A stretch of 36,806 nucleotides of DNA from Stagonosporopsis chrysanthemi (Eukaryota; Ascomycota; Dothideomycetes; Pleosporales; Didymellaceae): assembly GCA_022560025.1 (NCBI GenBank), contig JAFISE010000246.1, forward strand, positions 1 through 36,806. Direction: 5' to 3'. The notes under the pieces were generated by a model. The model searched no databases. It saw nothing but the letters and a program-made list of their open reading frames with translations, and was not told where the DNA came from. Positions 1-10,600 of the stretch are shown here, piece by piece; position 1 is the first letter of the stretch; each line of letters opens with the position of its first letter. A program made the translations under genes and the position numbers.

Positions 1-37
1 TGGAGATGAGGCGCTCAGGTGAGCGATGAACGTTATA

Positions 38-311
38 CAACCCCCCCCCCCCGGCTCGGGTGCCTAGTGTCTTTTTCCCTGTTGCTGAGCTTCTGATTTA
101 TTAGAGAGCCCTGCTTGTATCTACTGCAGATGTGCGCACCCTTAAATTTTAGGATTTTAGGGCGTGTAGGGTTTTTAGGGCCTTTAGGGCTGTTTTAGGC
201 GTGTATACGTACATATTGTATCTACTAAGCCCTTAAAGGACTTAAGCTATTGGCCAGCTTTTGTTAAAGAGTACGCTAGGCACCCAAGCCGGGGAGAGGG
301 GGGTTGGGTTG
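38..311 (+). mobile_element. MITE-like non-autonomous DNA element, copy 1
   Basis: About 274 bp with imperfect terminal inverted repeats. The left end reads a C run, then GGCTCGGGTGCCTAGTGT; the right end, reverse-complemented, gives C-rich sequence, then GGCTTGGGTGCCTAGCGT. TA dinucleotides lie directly outside both ends (36-37 and 312-313), which fits a TA target-site duplication as made by Tc1/mariner-type transposases. The interior holds no ORF and has several TTTAGGG-like motifs (about 140-210). A second copy lies in reverse orientation at 14024-14303. The family name is unknown to me; the non-autonomous status is inferred from the size and the lack of coding sequence. Confidence 0.75.
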
Positions 312-516
312 TACCCTGAATACGAGAATTGTCCTCAAGGTATAGTGCTCACACGCACAAAACGTGCGCAGATGTTGATTGTATGTCTCGTTCATCATTT
401 ATTAGTCACTACGTACTCAATTCATCGCGTTGCTTATGTACGTCATTTGAGTTGCGGAACTCCTTTTTGGTGGAAGAAAGTCCCTACACCAGACGTAATC
501 ATAGCTTCGATGACAT

Positions 517-1684
517 TCATGGCTTATTCGCCAGGATGCTCTCAATCTCCTCCATGACCTCTGGTGTCAGCTTGGGGAGTAACTTCAGTGCAGCGACGTT
601 GTCATGGATCTGCTCCACCTTGCTGGCACCCAGGATTACAGTCGAAACGTTAGGATTCTTCGCCGCCCACGCAAGGGAAAGCTGGCTGACCGATGCTTCA
701 AGCCTTTCGGCGATCTTTGTCAACTTCTTGACCTTCTCGATCTTTGCTTGTCCTTCGTCACTCTTGAGGCTCTCCACAGTGTTTTTGAAGAACTCCTTGT
801 TGGTAGCGAAGCGAGAGTCATCGGGAATACCGTCGTTGTATTTTCCAGTAAGGAGACCAGAAGCCAGCGGGCTCCAGATCGTGGTCCCGTAGGAGTAGTC
901 TTTGTATAGTGGAGCGTACTCCTTCTCGAATCGCTCGCGGTGGAAAGCGTTGTACTGGGGCTGCTCGACAATGGGAGCGATAAGGTTGTACTTCTCAGCG
1001 ATGTTTATGGCTTCTTGGATCTGAGCAGCAGACCACTCAGAAGTACCCCAGTAGTATGCGAGGTTCATATGAATTGCCTGCGTGAAGGCCTCGACAATTT
1101 CCTTCATGGGCACACTGAACACTCTGTTAGCACCAATGGGAATGCAGGCTTGCGTCAGCATACTCAGGGTCGTGGCGGTGAGCGAAGACAACATCCACGT
1201 AGTCATGCTGCAGGCGCTTCAAGGAGCTCTTGAGGCCCTCAATGATGTGCTTCTTGCTCAAGCCACGTGTATTGGGCTCCTTCCTCGATGTTCCAAAGAA
1301 GACCTTGGTAGACAGAACATATTCGTCTCGTGGCCACTGTAGAGATTTGAACGCTTCCCCCATCTCGATCTCGCACTGGCCTGCCGAGTAGACTTCGGCC
1401 TTTACCGGTCAGTTGTGGTACAGAGAGGAGATTGCACATTGAATACCGTATCAAAGAAATTGATTCCCGAGTTCCAGGCCGCTTCCATACACTCTTTTAC
1501 AATGTTTCCCTTTTGCTGAGGATGCGTCAGTCTCGTGGCTACAGCTTGATAATGGCTAAGCTCTTACTGTTCCTCCATACGTCAACCACCCGCCTAACGA
1601 GAATAGCGAGACTTTGAGCCCAGCGGGTCCCAGACGCCGGAACTCCATGTCCTTGGGGTCGAACTTTGACTCAACGGCAGGCAT
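517..1684 (-). CDS. Aldo-keto reductase, K+-channel beta-subunit-like (AKR6 type)
   Basis: Spliced model complement(join(517..1114,1164..1399,1447..1515,1568..1684)), 339 aa. The three introns are 49, 47 and 52 bp with GT..AG ends and CTAAC or CTGAC branch points; the exon lengths sum to an exact frame. This is an NADPH-dependent oxidoreductase with a (beta/alpha)8 fold, predicted cytosolic with no signal peptide. Visible family features are FFDTAEVYSAG (Asp61, Tyr66), STK (Lys94), FAHRHD (His136), YYWGTSEWSA, WSPLASGLLTGKY and the late VILGASKVEQI cofactor-binding segment. The length is normal for the family, and it resembles fungal homologues of voltage-gated K+ channel beta subunits. The start is the ATG at 1684, which gives the expected short N-terminus before EFRRLGPAGLKVS. 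The physiological substrate cannot be read from sequence. The MITE copy lies about 200 bp beyond its 3' end. Confidence 0.92.
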
Positions 1685-2497
1685 TGTGAAAATTGTGCAA
1701 TGATGGTTTGGGTGTGAGGAGAGTTACCAGCTGGGAGTCGACAAAGCACCGCGGGTAATGACGTTTGCGCGACCGCCCCACTGTGCGGACAGCAAAACCC
1801 CGCTTTGCCTCCAGCGTCGAAACAGGAAGGTGCGCACTTCATTATGCCCGTGGCCATCTGCGATTAGATCATCATGACTGACTGCAATGGGTACAGCTCA
1901 CAATACAACACTCTTAGGACTACAGTGCAGGATCAATCTGACTGCGGCGTAGTCGCCGTTACATCCGCTTATGTATGGTGCAGTCAGCAGCCTGCTGATG
2001 CGACCATGCGCAGAGGCTGTGGAGCACACGAAGCTGGAATACCTATCAGAAGCTGGTTCAGGTTAGACGGACGTGGTTGGCAAAAGCTTGACCTCCGGCT
2101 TGTTTCGAAACACAGGTGTCACAGGAAGGGATGACAAGTGCGAAATTCCTAGCGAATCACAGCTCCAGAATGGCACCGGACTTGACCATCTACAATCACC
2201 GCCGCCGCAAGGACTGGTAGGTAATAGCCGCTCAGCTCAAGGCGCCCCTGAGCACGATGTGCTCACATCGAAGGAATGAACGTTGTCAGCTTATGTTAAA
2301 TAGTTGCTTTGCCTCCTTCCAATATTCACCACTCAGCCACCTTACTTTCATTGAATTACCTTTGCTGGTCAAAGAGATCCATCTTCCATCGTTTGTCGTT
2401 CATTCAAAAGCAGCCTTCGCGGTTCTTTTCACATCACAGAATCTATCATCATACCAGCCAATTTTACAGGAGTACCTCAGCCTCCACATCCATCAAC
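1685..2497. other. Intergenic, divergent promoter region
   Basis: This 813 bp lies between the start of the aldo-keto reductase and the start of the secreted lysozyme-like protein. It therefore probably holds both promoters. Short open frames occur on the plus strand, but none has a convincing start, domain or splice structure. No repeat or RNA gene was recognised. Confidence 0.5.
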
Positions 2498-3193
2498 ATG
2501 TTCTGCAAGACATCCTTCCTCTTGACTGGTGCCCTCGCGCTTGGTGCCCTTGCCGCACCCATTCCGGACTGCCCTGACAACCACAACGAGAACTCATACA
2601 TAGCCCCCGGTACCAACAACAAGATCACCACTGGTTCTGTAACCGCAGAACAGCTCATTCAGATCTTCCCAGAGTCTGCGTCCTGCTCTGGCGTAGACTT
2701 CCCAGAGGAATGCGCAGATGCGGCCACAGCAGCTACAGCTCTCAACAAGTCCTTCGACACCTATGCCATCAAGACTGCGGGAGAGAAGGCCGCGTTTATT
2801 GCTTACATCGGGTTTGAGTCCGTCGGGTTCAGGTTCAAGAAGAACCACTCCCCTGGTCGACCTGGACAAGGAACCCGCATGATGGCTATGCCCAACTACG
2901 TTTCAGAGTACGCTACTGCTGTTGCTGGCGCGGATGCTGTCGCTACAGCAAGCGCTGCAGGTGGTGACGCTGGGTTGGAGGCTGTCTTGGCTCTCGCCAA
3001 TGCTGACGACGAGAAGAGCTTTGGCAGTGCAGCCTGGTTCTACAACACAAAGTGCACAGCGGACGTCAAGGCTGGTCTTGCTGCTGAGACTATTGATGGC
3101 TGGCACAACTTCTTGACAGCCTGTATCGGAACCGAACTGGCTGAGGCGCGTGACACTCCTTGGGTCGCTGCAAAGGCAGTCATTCTTGCTTAG
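2498..3193 (+). CDS. Secreted lysozyme-like-fold protein (GH19/lysozyme superfamily-like)
   Basis: Single exon, 231 aa. The ATG at 2498 sits in a good fungal context (CATCAACATG) and starts a clear signal peptide (FLLTGALALGALAA) with cleavage near residue 19-21. The frame is open upstream to 2309, but only the 2498 start gives a secretion signal. The mature part has an AEQL-x-QIFP segment near residue 48, then EKAAFIAYIGFES and GRPGQGTRMMAMPNY, then AWFYNTKC and a C-terminal ELAEARDTPW. The FES and GRPGQGTR pattern resembles the catalytic-Glu helix and following loop of lysozyme/GH19-like fungal proteins; I make this assignment from pattern memory. At least five cysteines could form disulfides. 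Possible roles are hydrolysis of chitin or peptidoglycan, or an inactive relative. Confidence 0.6.
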   Translation: MFCKTSFLLTGALALGALAAPIPDCPDNHNENSYIAPGTNNKITTGSVTAEQLIQIFPESASCSGVDFPEECADAATAATALNKSFDTYAIKTAGEKAAFIAYIGFESVGFRFKKNHSPGRPGQGTRMMAMPNYVSEYATAVAGADAVATASAAGGDAGLEAVLALANADDEKSFGSAAWFYNTKCTADVKAGLAAETIDGWHNFLTACIGTELAEARDTPWVAAKAVILA

Positions 3194-4084
3194 AGCTTAC
3201 TTTCATGAGGGCGACGGACATTCGCTGTGAGCGACGGCTAGGTTCGTTGCTGCGTTTTATACCATCGACATAGTTTTAGCGTATTTATTTCTCAATTTCC
3301 GTTTTCACACTGCCACGTTTTGCACTCCATCTTGCTTTATATGTCTATCCCACGATGTTCAAATTAGTTCAGAGCATAACGTACAGGTATCTTACGTACT
3401 TGATGCTAACTCTATTCAAAACGATAGCCGCGTCATACAGCCGTGGCGCTACACATCGACTGTAGCTTTCGCAAGCGCTGCCCGTCATTAATGGCGCAGC
3501 AGTCTCGCATCACTAGCACTTACACATATATCACACCCAGAAGCTTCCGAGCAACTACTTCGCACAATGAGGTGTTAGTAGGGATGGATCAACTGAGCCC
3601 ACAAGCGAGTCGTCGTTACTTGCTTCACAGCAGATTTGAGCATCTGTATCAATTTTAAGCTCTTAACTTGCAGCTACGGGTCCATTAACTGGCTGTAGTT
3701 CTGCCCGAGCCATCATCGAATCCTCCAAAATCCTTCAAAAGCGCCAAACGGCTGCCAAGAAGCTCCTGGGTGTGGTACATGCTTATTATTTCGCCGCATT
3801 CGCGCACTGGGGCTTGCCTGAATCTTGTACCATTTGTAGACAGTCAAACAAGGATTGTGTCAACGAGGGGAAGCCTGATTGTTATCCTGCGCGGCTCTTG
3901 TGCTAGATCACGAAGATGAACAATGTCACAAGTACAGGATAGTAATGGAGGCTTACATGAAAGACGTGACGCACGGAGAAGCGGTGACTTTGGATAAACA
4001 TATAGCGATTGAGTTCATCCTGGTACAACGAACACGTGTTACGGTCTCATTATGATTAACAATACTACATAGTTTTCAAACTAA
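3194..4084. other. Convergent intergenic region with a possible gene relic
   Basis: This 891 bp separates the 3' ends of the lysozyme-like gene (plus) and the RING-finger gene (minus). Apart from the Cys-rich open segment at 3667-3906 (listed separately), no gene, repeat or RNA was recognised. The 3' UTRs of both neighbours presumably lie here. Confidence 0.5.
3667..3906 (+). pseudogene. Cys-rich open segment, possible gene relic
   Basis: An 80-codon open frame without an ATG, bounded by TAA at 3664-3666 and TAG at 3904-3906. A splice-acceptor-like TTAACTTGCAG ends at 3673, so the segment could be the last exon of a small gene or a relic. The translation has a helical stretch (SSKILQKRQTAAKKLLGVV) and a Cys cluster, C-x2-C-x6-C-x7-C-x6-C, ending at the stop. 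The spacing recalls a degenerate Zn2Cys6-type or related small zinc cluster with one Cys missing. I could not build an upstream exon, so this is a weak call. Confidence 0.25.
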
Positions 4085-6315
4085 TCAGACCCAGTGTCTT
4101 CCATCTGCTCGTCCGCCGAGCGCATCAACAGCGAAGGCGCCGATATCCTCGTATGTCATGTGTTCACTGCACTCAGGACAAACACACCTCTTGCGCCTGT
4201 CGATGCTGTTCTCGACCCACGCCTGCATACACGACGAGCACGTCGAGGTCTCGTGCCAGCAGTTTGCTGTGATCCGTCGCGTGCTGAAGTCATCGACGGG
4301 CTTTGAGGTCTTGCAAAGAAGACATGTCCGCTCAAGCATGGGTGTGCCACGACGCGGTGTGGATGCTGACGAATTCGCGAACGCGGGCTGAGGCGGCGCC
4401 ATGGCAGTTGGCGAGACGAAGCTCAAGCGTGAGTGCACCGTACTAGAAGCACTTGTTGGTGATGTCAGGCTCGTAGCCATATGGGAGGAGAACGTGCTGC
4501 TACGGTGCGAGTGTAGCGATGTGGGTCGACTCTCGAAGGTCTCATACGGCGAATCTGGACTAAGAGGGGAAGGGTAACTGTGGCCCGGAGACAACAGAGG
4601 ATTGCTGCTCTTCCGGCGTTGTGGATTGTTGAGGGGGTTGGAGATCGAAGCCGGTGGGCTGGGCGGTGCGGCGATCGGATCGGATGCGCCAGTCCAGGGA
4701 GCAAATGGCGGTGGTAATACGGATGAGTTGCCAGGTGCCTTGTCGAATGTCATGGCCAGCGGCGAGTGCTGAGGTGTAGGCAGGAGATCGAGAGGTTTAA
4801 GCTGCGATTGGGGACGTGGCGATGGCGTGGGCTCGGGTTCGTTTCGAGGCTCATTGTACGAAGAGTAGCGGTGGGCGGGTGCATTCTGGCTTGCACGAAC
4901 GAAATCCTCAACCACAGCAGCTCGGTCAAGTTCGTTGGCATTGGAAGCACGTCGTTTCGATGGCTTCGCAAACTTGAGTATATTAGGTATTGTGGACCAC
5001 CGATGTTTTACTTTGTTGGACTTCTCGGCTTTGAAGGCCTTGTCCTTTTCGATCTCCTTTTCTTCATCGCTCAGCATCCTGCCGCCAATACGCTCGAACG
5101 TGTTCTTGCGCGTGAAAGGCGGCGCCGACAATGGCACAGGCGATTCGACGAGAGTGTCCTCTTCATACAGTCTCTCCTGCGCACCACTTGTTGTGTTGTG
5201 ATCGGTGTGTTCGTGAACCAGGACATCTGGAATCTCGCCAGACATCTTGCGCGAGAAGTTAGGATATGTGTTCAGCCTGGAACTTCTCGACGATGCGATC
5301 TTTGTCTTCGATCGATTGCGTGTGTGAAAAGATGCGAACGACATGGGCCGCGGCCTTCCCTCCAGCCATGGCTTCTCGATGGACTCGAAGCTCTCTCGCC
5401 CAGAATCGTATGACTCGGAACGCTGCGGAAGCGTCGTTGGGTGTGTCGGCGGGACAGCCCAGGTATGAGGGTGTAAGAGACGGAGATCTGGCTCGCTCTT
5501 GTCGAACGCCGAAAAGCTAGGTGCGGAGGACAGCGTAGGCTTTGCGAGCAGGTTGGGATTGTCGACACGCAATGACACCGGTCGTTGCTGGCGAGCATTC
5601 TGCTTCAGGGTGTTCGACAGGGCAGCCCATTCTGGAGACGAGGAGTAGGAGGCTATCGACTGTATCTCCTCTGGGTTGTATGAGGGCGGCATCCAGTCTG
5701 TCGTCTCTACTCGCTTGATGTCGAAAGGTTTTTCGAGTTTGCTGACCTTAGGTTCAACGAGCTTTTGTACAGCTTCCACTGAGTCGAAAGACGCTGGTGA
5801 GGGCCGGTCTGCTTTGCTCCGTTGCTGATGTGGTACCTCAGGTGAGATATCGTACTCCTTGGTTACATGGCTGTCTCTGTTGGTGGGAGCAGGATTAGCA
5901 CGTGTCTGAGGCGTGACGGACGGCTTGAGATCCTCGAAGACCGAGAGTCCCGACTGCTCGAAGTCGAACGCTGAATGCCTCCATTCCATCTCGAGGATGT
6001 CGAGTGAAAAGCGGAGAAGGTAGGGATTAGGTAGCGGTAGAAAGTCACTTACTGGCGGGTGTGGGTCTTGGGTGCCTCAAGGGTTCGAGGTGAGTCGTCA
6101 TCATCGGTCTCTTTCTCAGTCTCCACATCTGAAACATCCAGATGGGCGTAGAGCGGCCTCTCCAGCCATCTTGTCGTGATCGATTTCTCGCGATGTAATT
6201 TAGCTTCCTCGGACTCTGCAATCAAGCCGAGCATGCGCTGGGCCTTCGCAGTGTCTCTGGTGACTGGTCGAGGGTGTCTGAGGGCGGGATGGAGTGTCAG
6301 GTCGGGCGCTAACAT
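4085..6315 (-). CDS. Large disordered Ser/Pro-rich protein with C-terminal RING/IBR-like zinc finger
   Basis: Two-exon model complement(join(4085..5978,6053..6315)), 718 aa. The 74 bp intron has GTAAGT and an acceptor at 5979-5980 that keeps frame. A shorter 634-aa model starting at 5989 is possible but drops a well-formed N-terminal exon with its own ATG. Residues about 1-630 are low-complexity, rich in Ser, Pro and Arg, typical of disordered regulatory proteins. Residues about 640-691 carry C640LLC643, then C661WH663, C668SSC671, Trp678 and C686VC688PEC691. This Cys/His spacing looks like half of an RBR/IBR-type RING finger, so an E3 ubiquitin ligase or zinc-scaffold role is plausible but inferred. 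No transmembrane segment or signal peptide is visible. I do not recognise a characterised orthologue. Confidence 0.7.
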
Positions 6316-7607
6316 TGTGGATCGCCGTTATTGAATTCGTCAACCAGTGATAACAAGCAGGGAAAGAATGAGCGAACTGAAGGCAAGAAGAACGAAAGTA
6401 GGCACGAGCAAAACAGTAGGGCAGCAATCCTGAACTACTGCATGGCGACGGCGTGGGACAACATCGTGATAATCTGCATTCGCAATGCCACCATTATTAG
6501 GGCACCTAACACGAGGGCTGGGGTTGCACGTCCAGCCCACCGCGTTATCGCGGCTACACAAGACTTGACAGAACCGTTTCAAAGATGCAGACCGTGCAAA
6601 TCAACGTTAGCTCAGCGCGCACCGCAGGAAGGCTCGCTCATTCGCTGTTGAGCGGAGTTTTTCCAGGTTGTGTTGTCATCAGCGCCCGACCCGCATGCGA
6701 GCGGCCAAAAATAGACGGTAGGAATACGTGAACGCCGCGACGCTTGTGGCAATGCACTCATAGCCGCAAGAGGTTGAATTCTTGCGAATAAGGTTACGAA
6801 TTCGTACCGACGATCCAAATTCAAGCCATGCCTCCACTCTTCATGCAAGCACGAGGAAAACATTTGCTTATGCGAACGGCTCAATCCGGTTCGACGTTGC
6901 ACTGTCGTCCTGGCTGCGAGTCGTGCATAGTTGGTCCACATTGCTTTGCACCCGGTCCAAGGTCGTCCTTGCGACGATGAGGAATGCCCCAGAGTTGGGG
7001 TGGGAAGGTTTGGTGGCTGGTACATGAGCCTCTCAGATCCAGCGGAAGCGATCGTCATACGTCAGTCTAATCTTATGGTAACGAACGGAAACAACGGCCG
7101 CGAGCGCTTACCGCTAGTTGTTTCGTGGAGGGCTGATTATCGAATTGCGTACATTTGCATTGTCGCGGTTGCAGTGGCTGGCAGAGGGCTCCTGTTCCTG
7201 TGGTGCGCAGGGCCTGATTGGCTCTGCCATACATTATTGAATGCGCAAAATACTATCCTCCCTCAATTGTCCACATCGAGACATCTCGCTATTCCTACAA
7301 TGCTTTTTATAGATACTTTCTAGCATATCACGTGCTGCGTCGCTGTCAAGTTATAGGCAGTGGAAGTTTCCCAGCAAATCGTGGCCAAATCTCATCTCAT
7401 TGACTGCGCTCTCACTTCCGTACTCATATTACTTAGTAATACCGCCAAAGTGAAGACAACATGCACGTGACCGCGGTTGCCTGAAGTCGCGCCTAGCACT
7501 AGCGCGCCTTCCGCGCCAAGAAGCTCTTCGAAGCTGTAACGAAAAGTTCCAGACACGACCGCCTCTCACCCCAAACTACCCCACATCGTCAAATTACGCG
7601 CAACGCA
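6316..7607. promoter_or_regulatory. Divergent intergenic region upstream of RING-finger gene and SF3B1
   Basis: This 1.3 kb lies between two divergent starts. Short frames on both strands (for example minus 6612-7058) lack family signatures and are probably chance. A CACGTG E-box (ATATCACGTGCT) lies near 7326-7334, about 280 bp upstream of the SF3B1 ATG. It is a typical bHLH-type site but is unproven here. Confidence 0.4.
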
Positions 7608-10600
7608 ATGCCCGGTCCGCGCGCAGGAAAGAGTTCTCGGGCTGTCGGCCCCTCCGATGGGAGCTCATCAGGCAAGCAGTCCCTGAGCGAGGCACAGGAC
7701 TCAGAGCTGTACGGCAGCGGCGATATGTCTGGCTACAATATGTCCATCGCAGCGGCAGATGGTGATGATGACATGGAAGATGTTGGACTGAACGGAAGGT
7801 CACTGGTAGGACAGTACACAGCATCGAAGGACATGCTCAACGAGTTCGCCCACGGCGATACAGCAGAGGCAGACATTCTCGACAGCCGCGAGAAACAGGC
7901 GCAGATTGCGTCCCGCGAGACCGACTACCAGCGGCGGAGATTCGACCGTAGACTCTCACCGGAACGCGCCGATGCTTTCGCCAAAGATGGACAAGAGGAG
8001 GGCGCAACATACAAGGAGGTTATGGCGGAGCGACAGCTGGAGCGAGAGGAGGCGCGCGTTAGGCGAGCTATCGAGGACAAAGAGAAATCTGGCGGCAACG
8101 AAGTGTTGGATCACAAGCCTACTCTGAAGGATGATGCTCCGACACCAGTCAACGGCGACAAGACCCCACCTATGGAGAAGAAGCGCAAGAGGAGAAGGTG
8201 GGATGAGGGCGCCAACGACGAAGCCCCAGCCGTCAAGGCCGAGGTGAAAGAAGAACCAGAGGTCAAGAAGTCAAGATGGGAGACCGAACCTGAAGAGCAG
8301 AAGGCACCAGTGCGATCACGGTGGGACACCACAGCAGTTGCCCCTTCAAGTGGCGCTACCCCAGCACCAACCACAGGTGCGAATGGCGCGCGCCCTGCAA
8401 TGCCCGCATACGCTTTCGGCACCGATATCTCGAACCGCAATGCTCCCCTTTCCGACGAGATGCTCGACATGATGTTGCCTGGCGAGTCGGAGGGGTACAA
8501 GATACTTGAGCCACCACCAGGCCACGAGCCAGTCCGCCGACCTGTTGGGGTACCACAACTGCCTACAGGATATCAAGGCTTCCTGATCCCCGAAGCTGAT
8601 AACAGTTTGGCAGCTATGGGCAAGCAGCTACCAACAGAAATCCCGGGTGTTGGCGATCTGCAGTTTTTCAAGAACGAAGACATGAAGTACTTTGGAAAGC
8701 TCACCGACGGCGCTGATGAGAACGATATGACCGTGGAGGAACTGAAAGAGCGCAAGATCATGCGATTGCTCTTGAAGGTCAAGAACGGCACACCACCCAT
8801 GCGGAAGACCGCGCTGCGACAGCTTACAGACAACGCTCGACAATTTGGTGCGGGCGCGCTGTTTAACCAGATCCTGCCCCTCCTGATGGAGCGTACCCTT
8901 GAGGATCAGGAACGTCATTTGCTCGTCAAGGTCATCGACCGTGTCTTGTACAAGCTTGATGACCTCGTAAGGCCATATGTGCACAAGATTCTCGTGGTCA
9001 TTGAGCCGCTTCTCATCGACCAAGACTACTACGCTCGAGTAGAGGGTCGTGAAATCATCTCGAACCTCGCAAAGGCTGCTGGTCTCGCACACATGATCAG
9101 TACTATGCGTCCGGATCTTGATCACCAGGATGAGTATGTCCGAAACACAACTGCTCGTGCTTTCGCCGTGGTTGCATCTGCGCTGGGTATTCCAGCCCTG
9201 CTTCCTTTCCTCCGCGCTGTGTGCCGGTCAAAGAAGTCATGGCACGCTCGCCACACTGGTGTGAAGATCGTCCAGCAAATTCCCATTCTTATGGGTTGTG
9301 CTATCCTGCCTCATCTGAAAGGTCTCGTCGAATGCATTGGAGAGAACCTGAATGACGAGCAGCCCAAGGTCCGCATGGTCACCGCGCTCGCCCTTGCTGC
9401 TCTCGCCGAGGCCGCCAGCCCATACGGTATCGAATCCTTCGACGAAATCCTCAACCCGCTTTGGACAGGAGCCCGACGACAGCGTGGCAAAGCACTTGCC
9501 TCTTTCCTCAAGGCCGTCGGTTATGTCATCCCGCTCATGGACGAGGAATACTCCAACTACTATACCAGTCAAATTATGGAGATCGTCATTCGCGAGTTCC
9601 AATCGCCAGACGAGGAAATGAAGAAGGTAGTCCTGAAGGTGGTGTCTCAGTGTTCGAACACAGCAGGTGTGACTCCAGTATATCTGAAAGACAACGTCCT
9701 GCCAGAGTTTTTCAAGCATTTCTGGGTACGACGTATGGCTCTTGACAAGCGAAACTATCGTCAGGTCGTAGACACCACCGTTGATCTAGCACAGAAGGCT
9801 GGTGTTGCCGAGATTGTTGGTCGCATTGTTAACAATATGAAGGACGAGAACGAGGCTTACCGCAAGATGACTGTTGAAACAGTTGACAAGGTCATCAGCA
9901 CACTCGGTGCACACGATGTTGACCAGCGTTTGGAAGAGCAGTTGATTGATGGTGTCCTTGTCGCTTTCCAAGATCAGACCATCGAAGACCCCATTGTCAT
10001 TGACGGTTTTGCAACCGTTGTCAACGCATTAGGCGAGCGCACAAAGACCTACCTCCCACAGATCGTTGCCACAGTTCTCGCTCGCCTGAATAACAAGTCT
10101 GCGACTGTACGACAACAGGCAGCGGATTTGATCTCGCGGATTACATTCGTCATGCAGAAGTGTGACGAAGATCCCCAGCTGATCAAGCTTGCGCAGGCTC
10201 TGTACGAGTATCTCGGTGAGGAATACCCAGAGGTTCTCGGTTCAATTCTAGGTGCTCTTCGTGCGATCGTCACTGTTGTTGGCCTTCACGCTATGCAACC
10301 TCCCATCAAGGATCTTCTGCCTCGACTCACACCTATTCTTCGTAACCGTCACGAAAAGGTGCAAGAGAACACTATCGATCTTGTGGGTCGTATTGCTGAT
10401 CGTGGTGCCAACTATGTCAACCCCCGTGAATGGATGCGAATCTGTTTCGAGTTGCTCGATATGTTGAAGGCACACAAGAAGGGCATCCGACGTGCTGCCA
10501 ACAACACATTTGGCTACATCGCTAAGGCCATCGGTCCTCAGGATGTACTGGCTACGCTGCTGGGTAATTTGCGTGTGCAGGAGCGTCAATCCCGCGTCTG

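Noticed and set aside
140..215. Telomeric repeat array
   Set aside because: The TTTAGGG-like motifs are few and irregular, lie inside an element with terminal inverted repeats, and recur at an internal site near 14100-14220.
1124..1163. Shorter 40-bp version of the aldo-keto reductase intron
   Set aside because: The 49-bp version (1115-1163) keeps frame, gives the family's HDPDVPMKEI sequence and places the branch point at a normal distance.
6612..7058. 148-codon minus-strand frame upstream of SF3B1
   Set aside because: It has no domain, signal peptide or splice support and lies in a probable divergent promoter.
8628..9125. 165-codon minus-strand frame
   Set aside because: It is antisense to the SF3B1 HEAT repeats, which are fully conserved.
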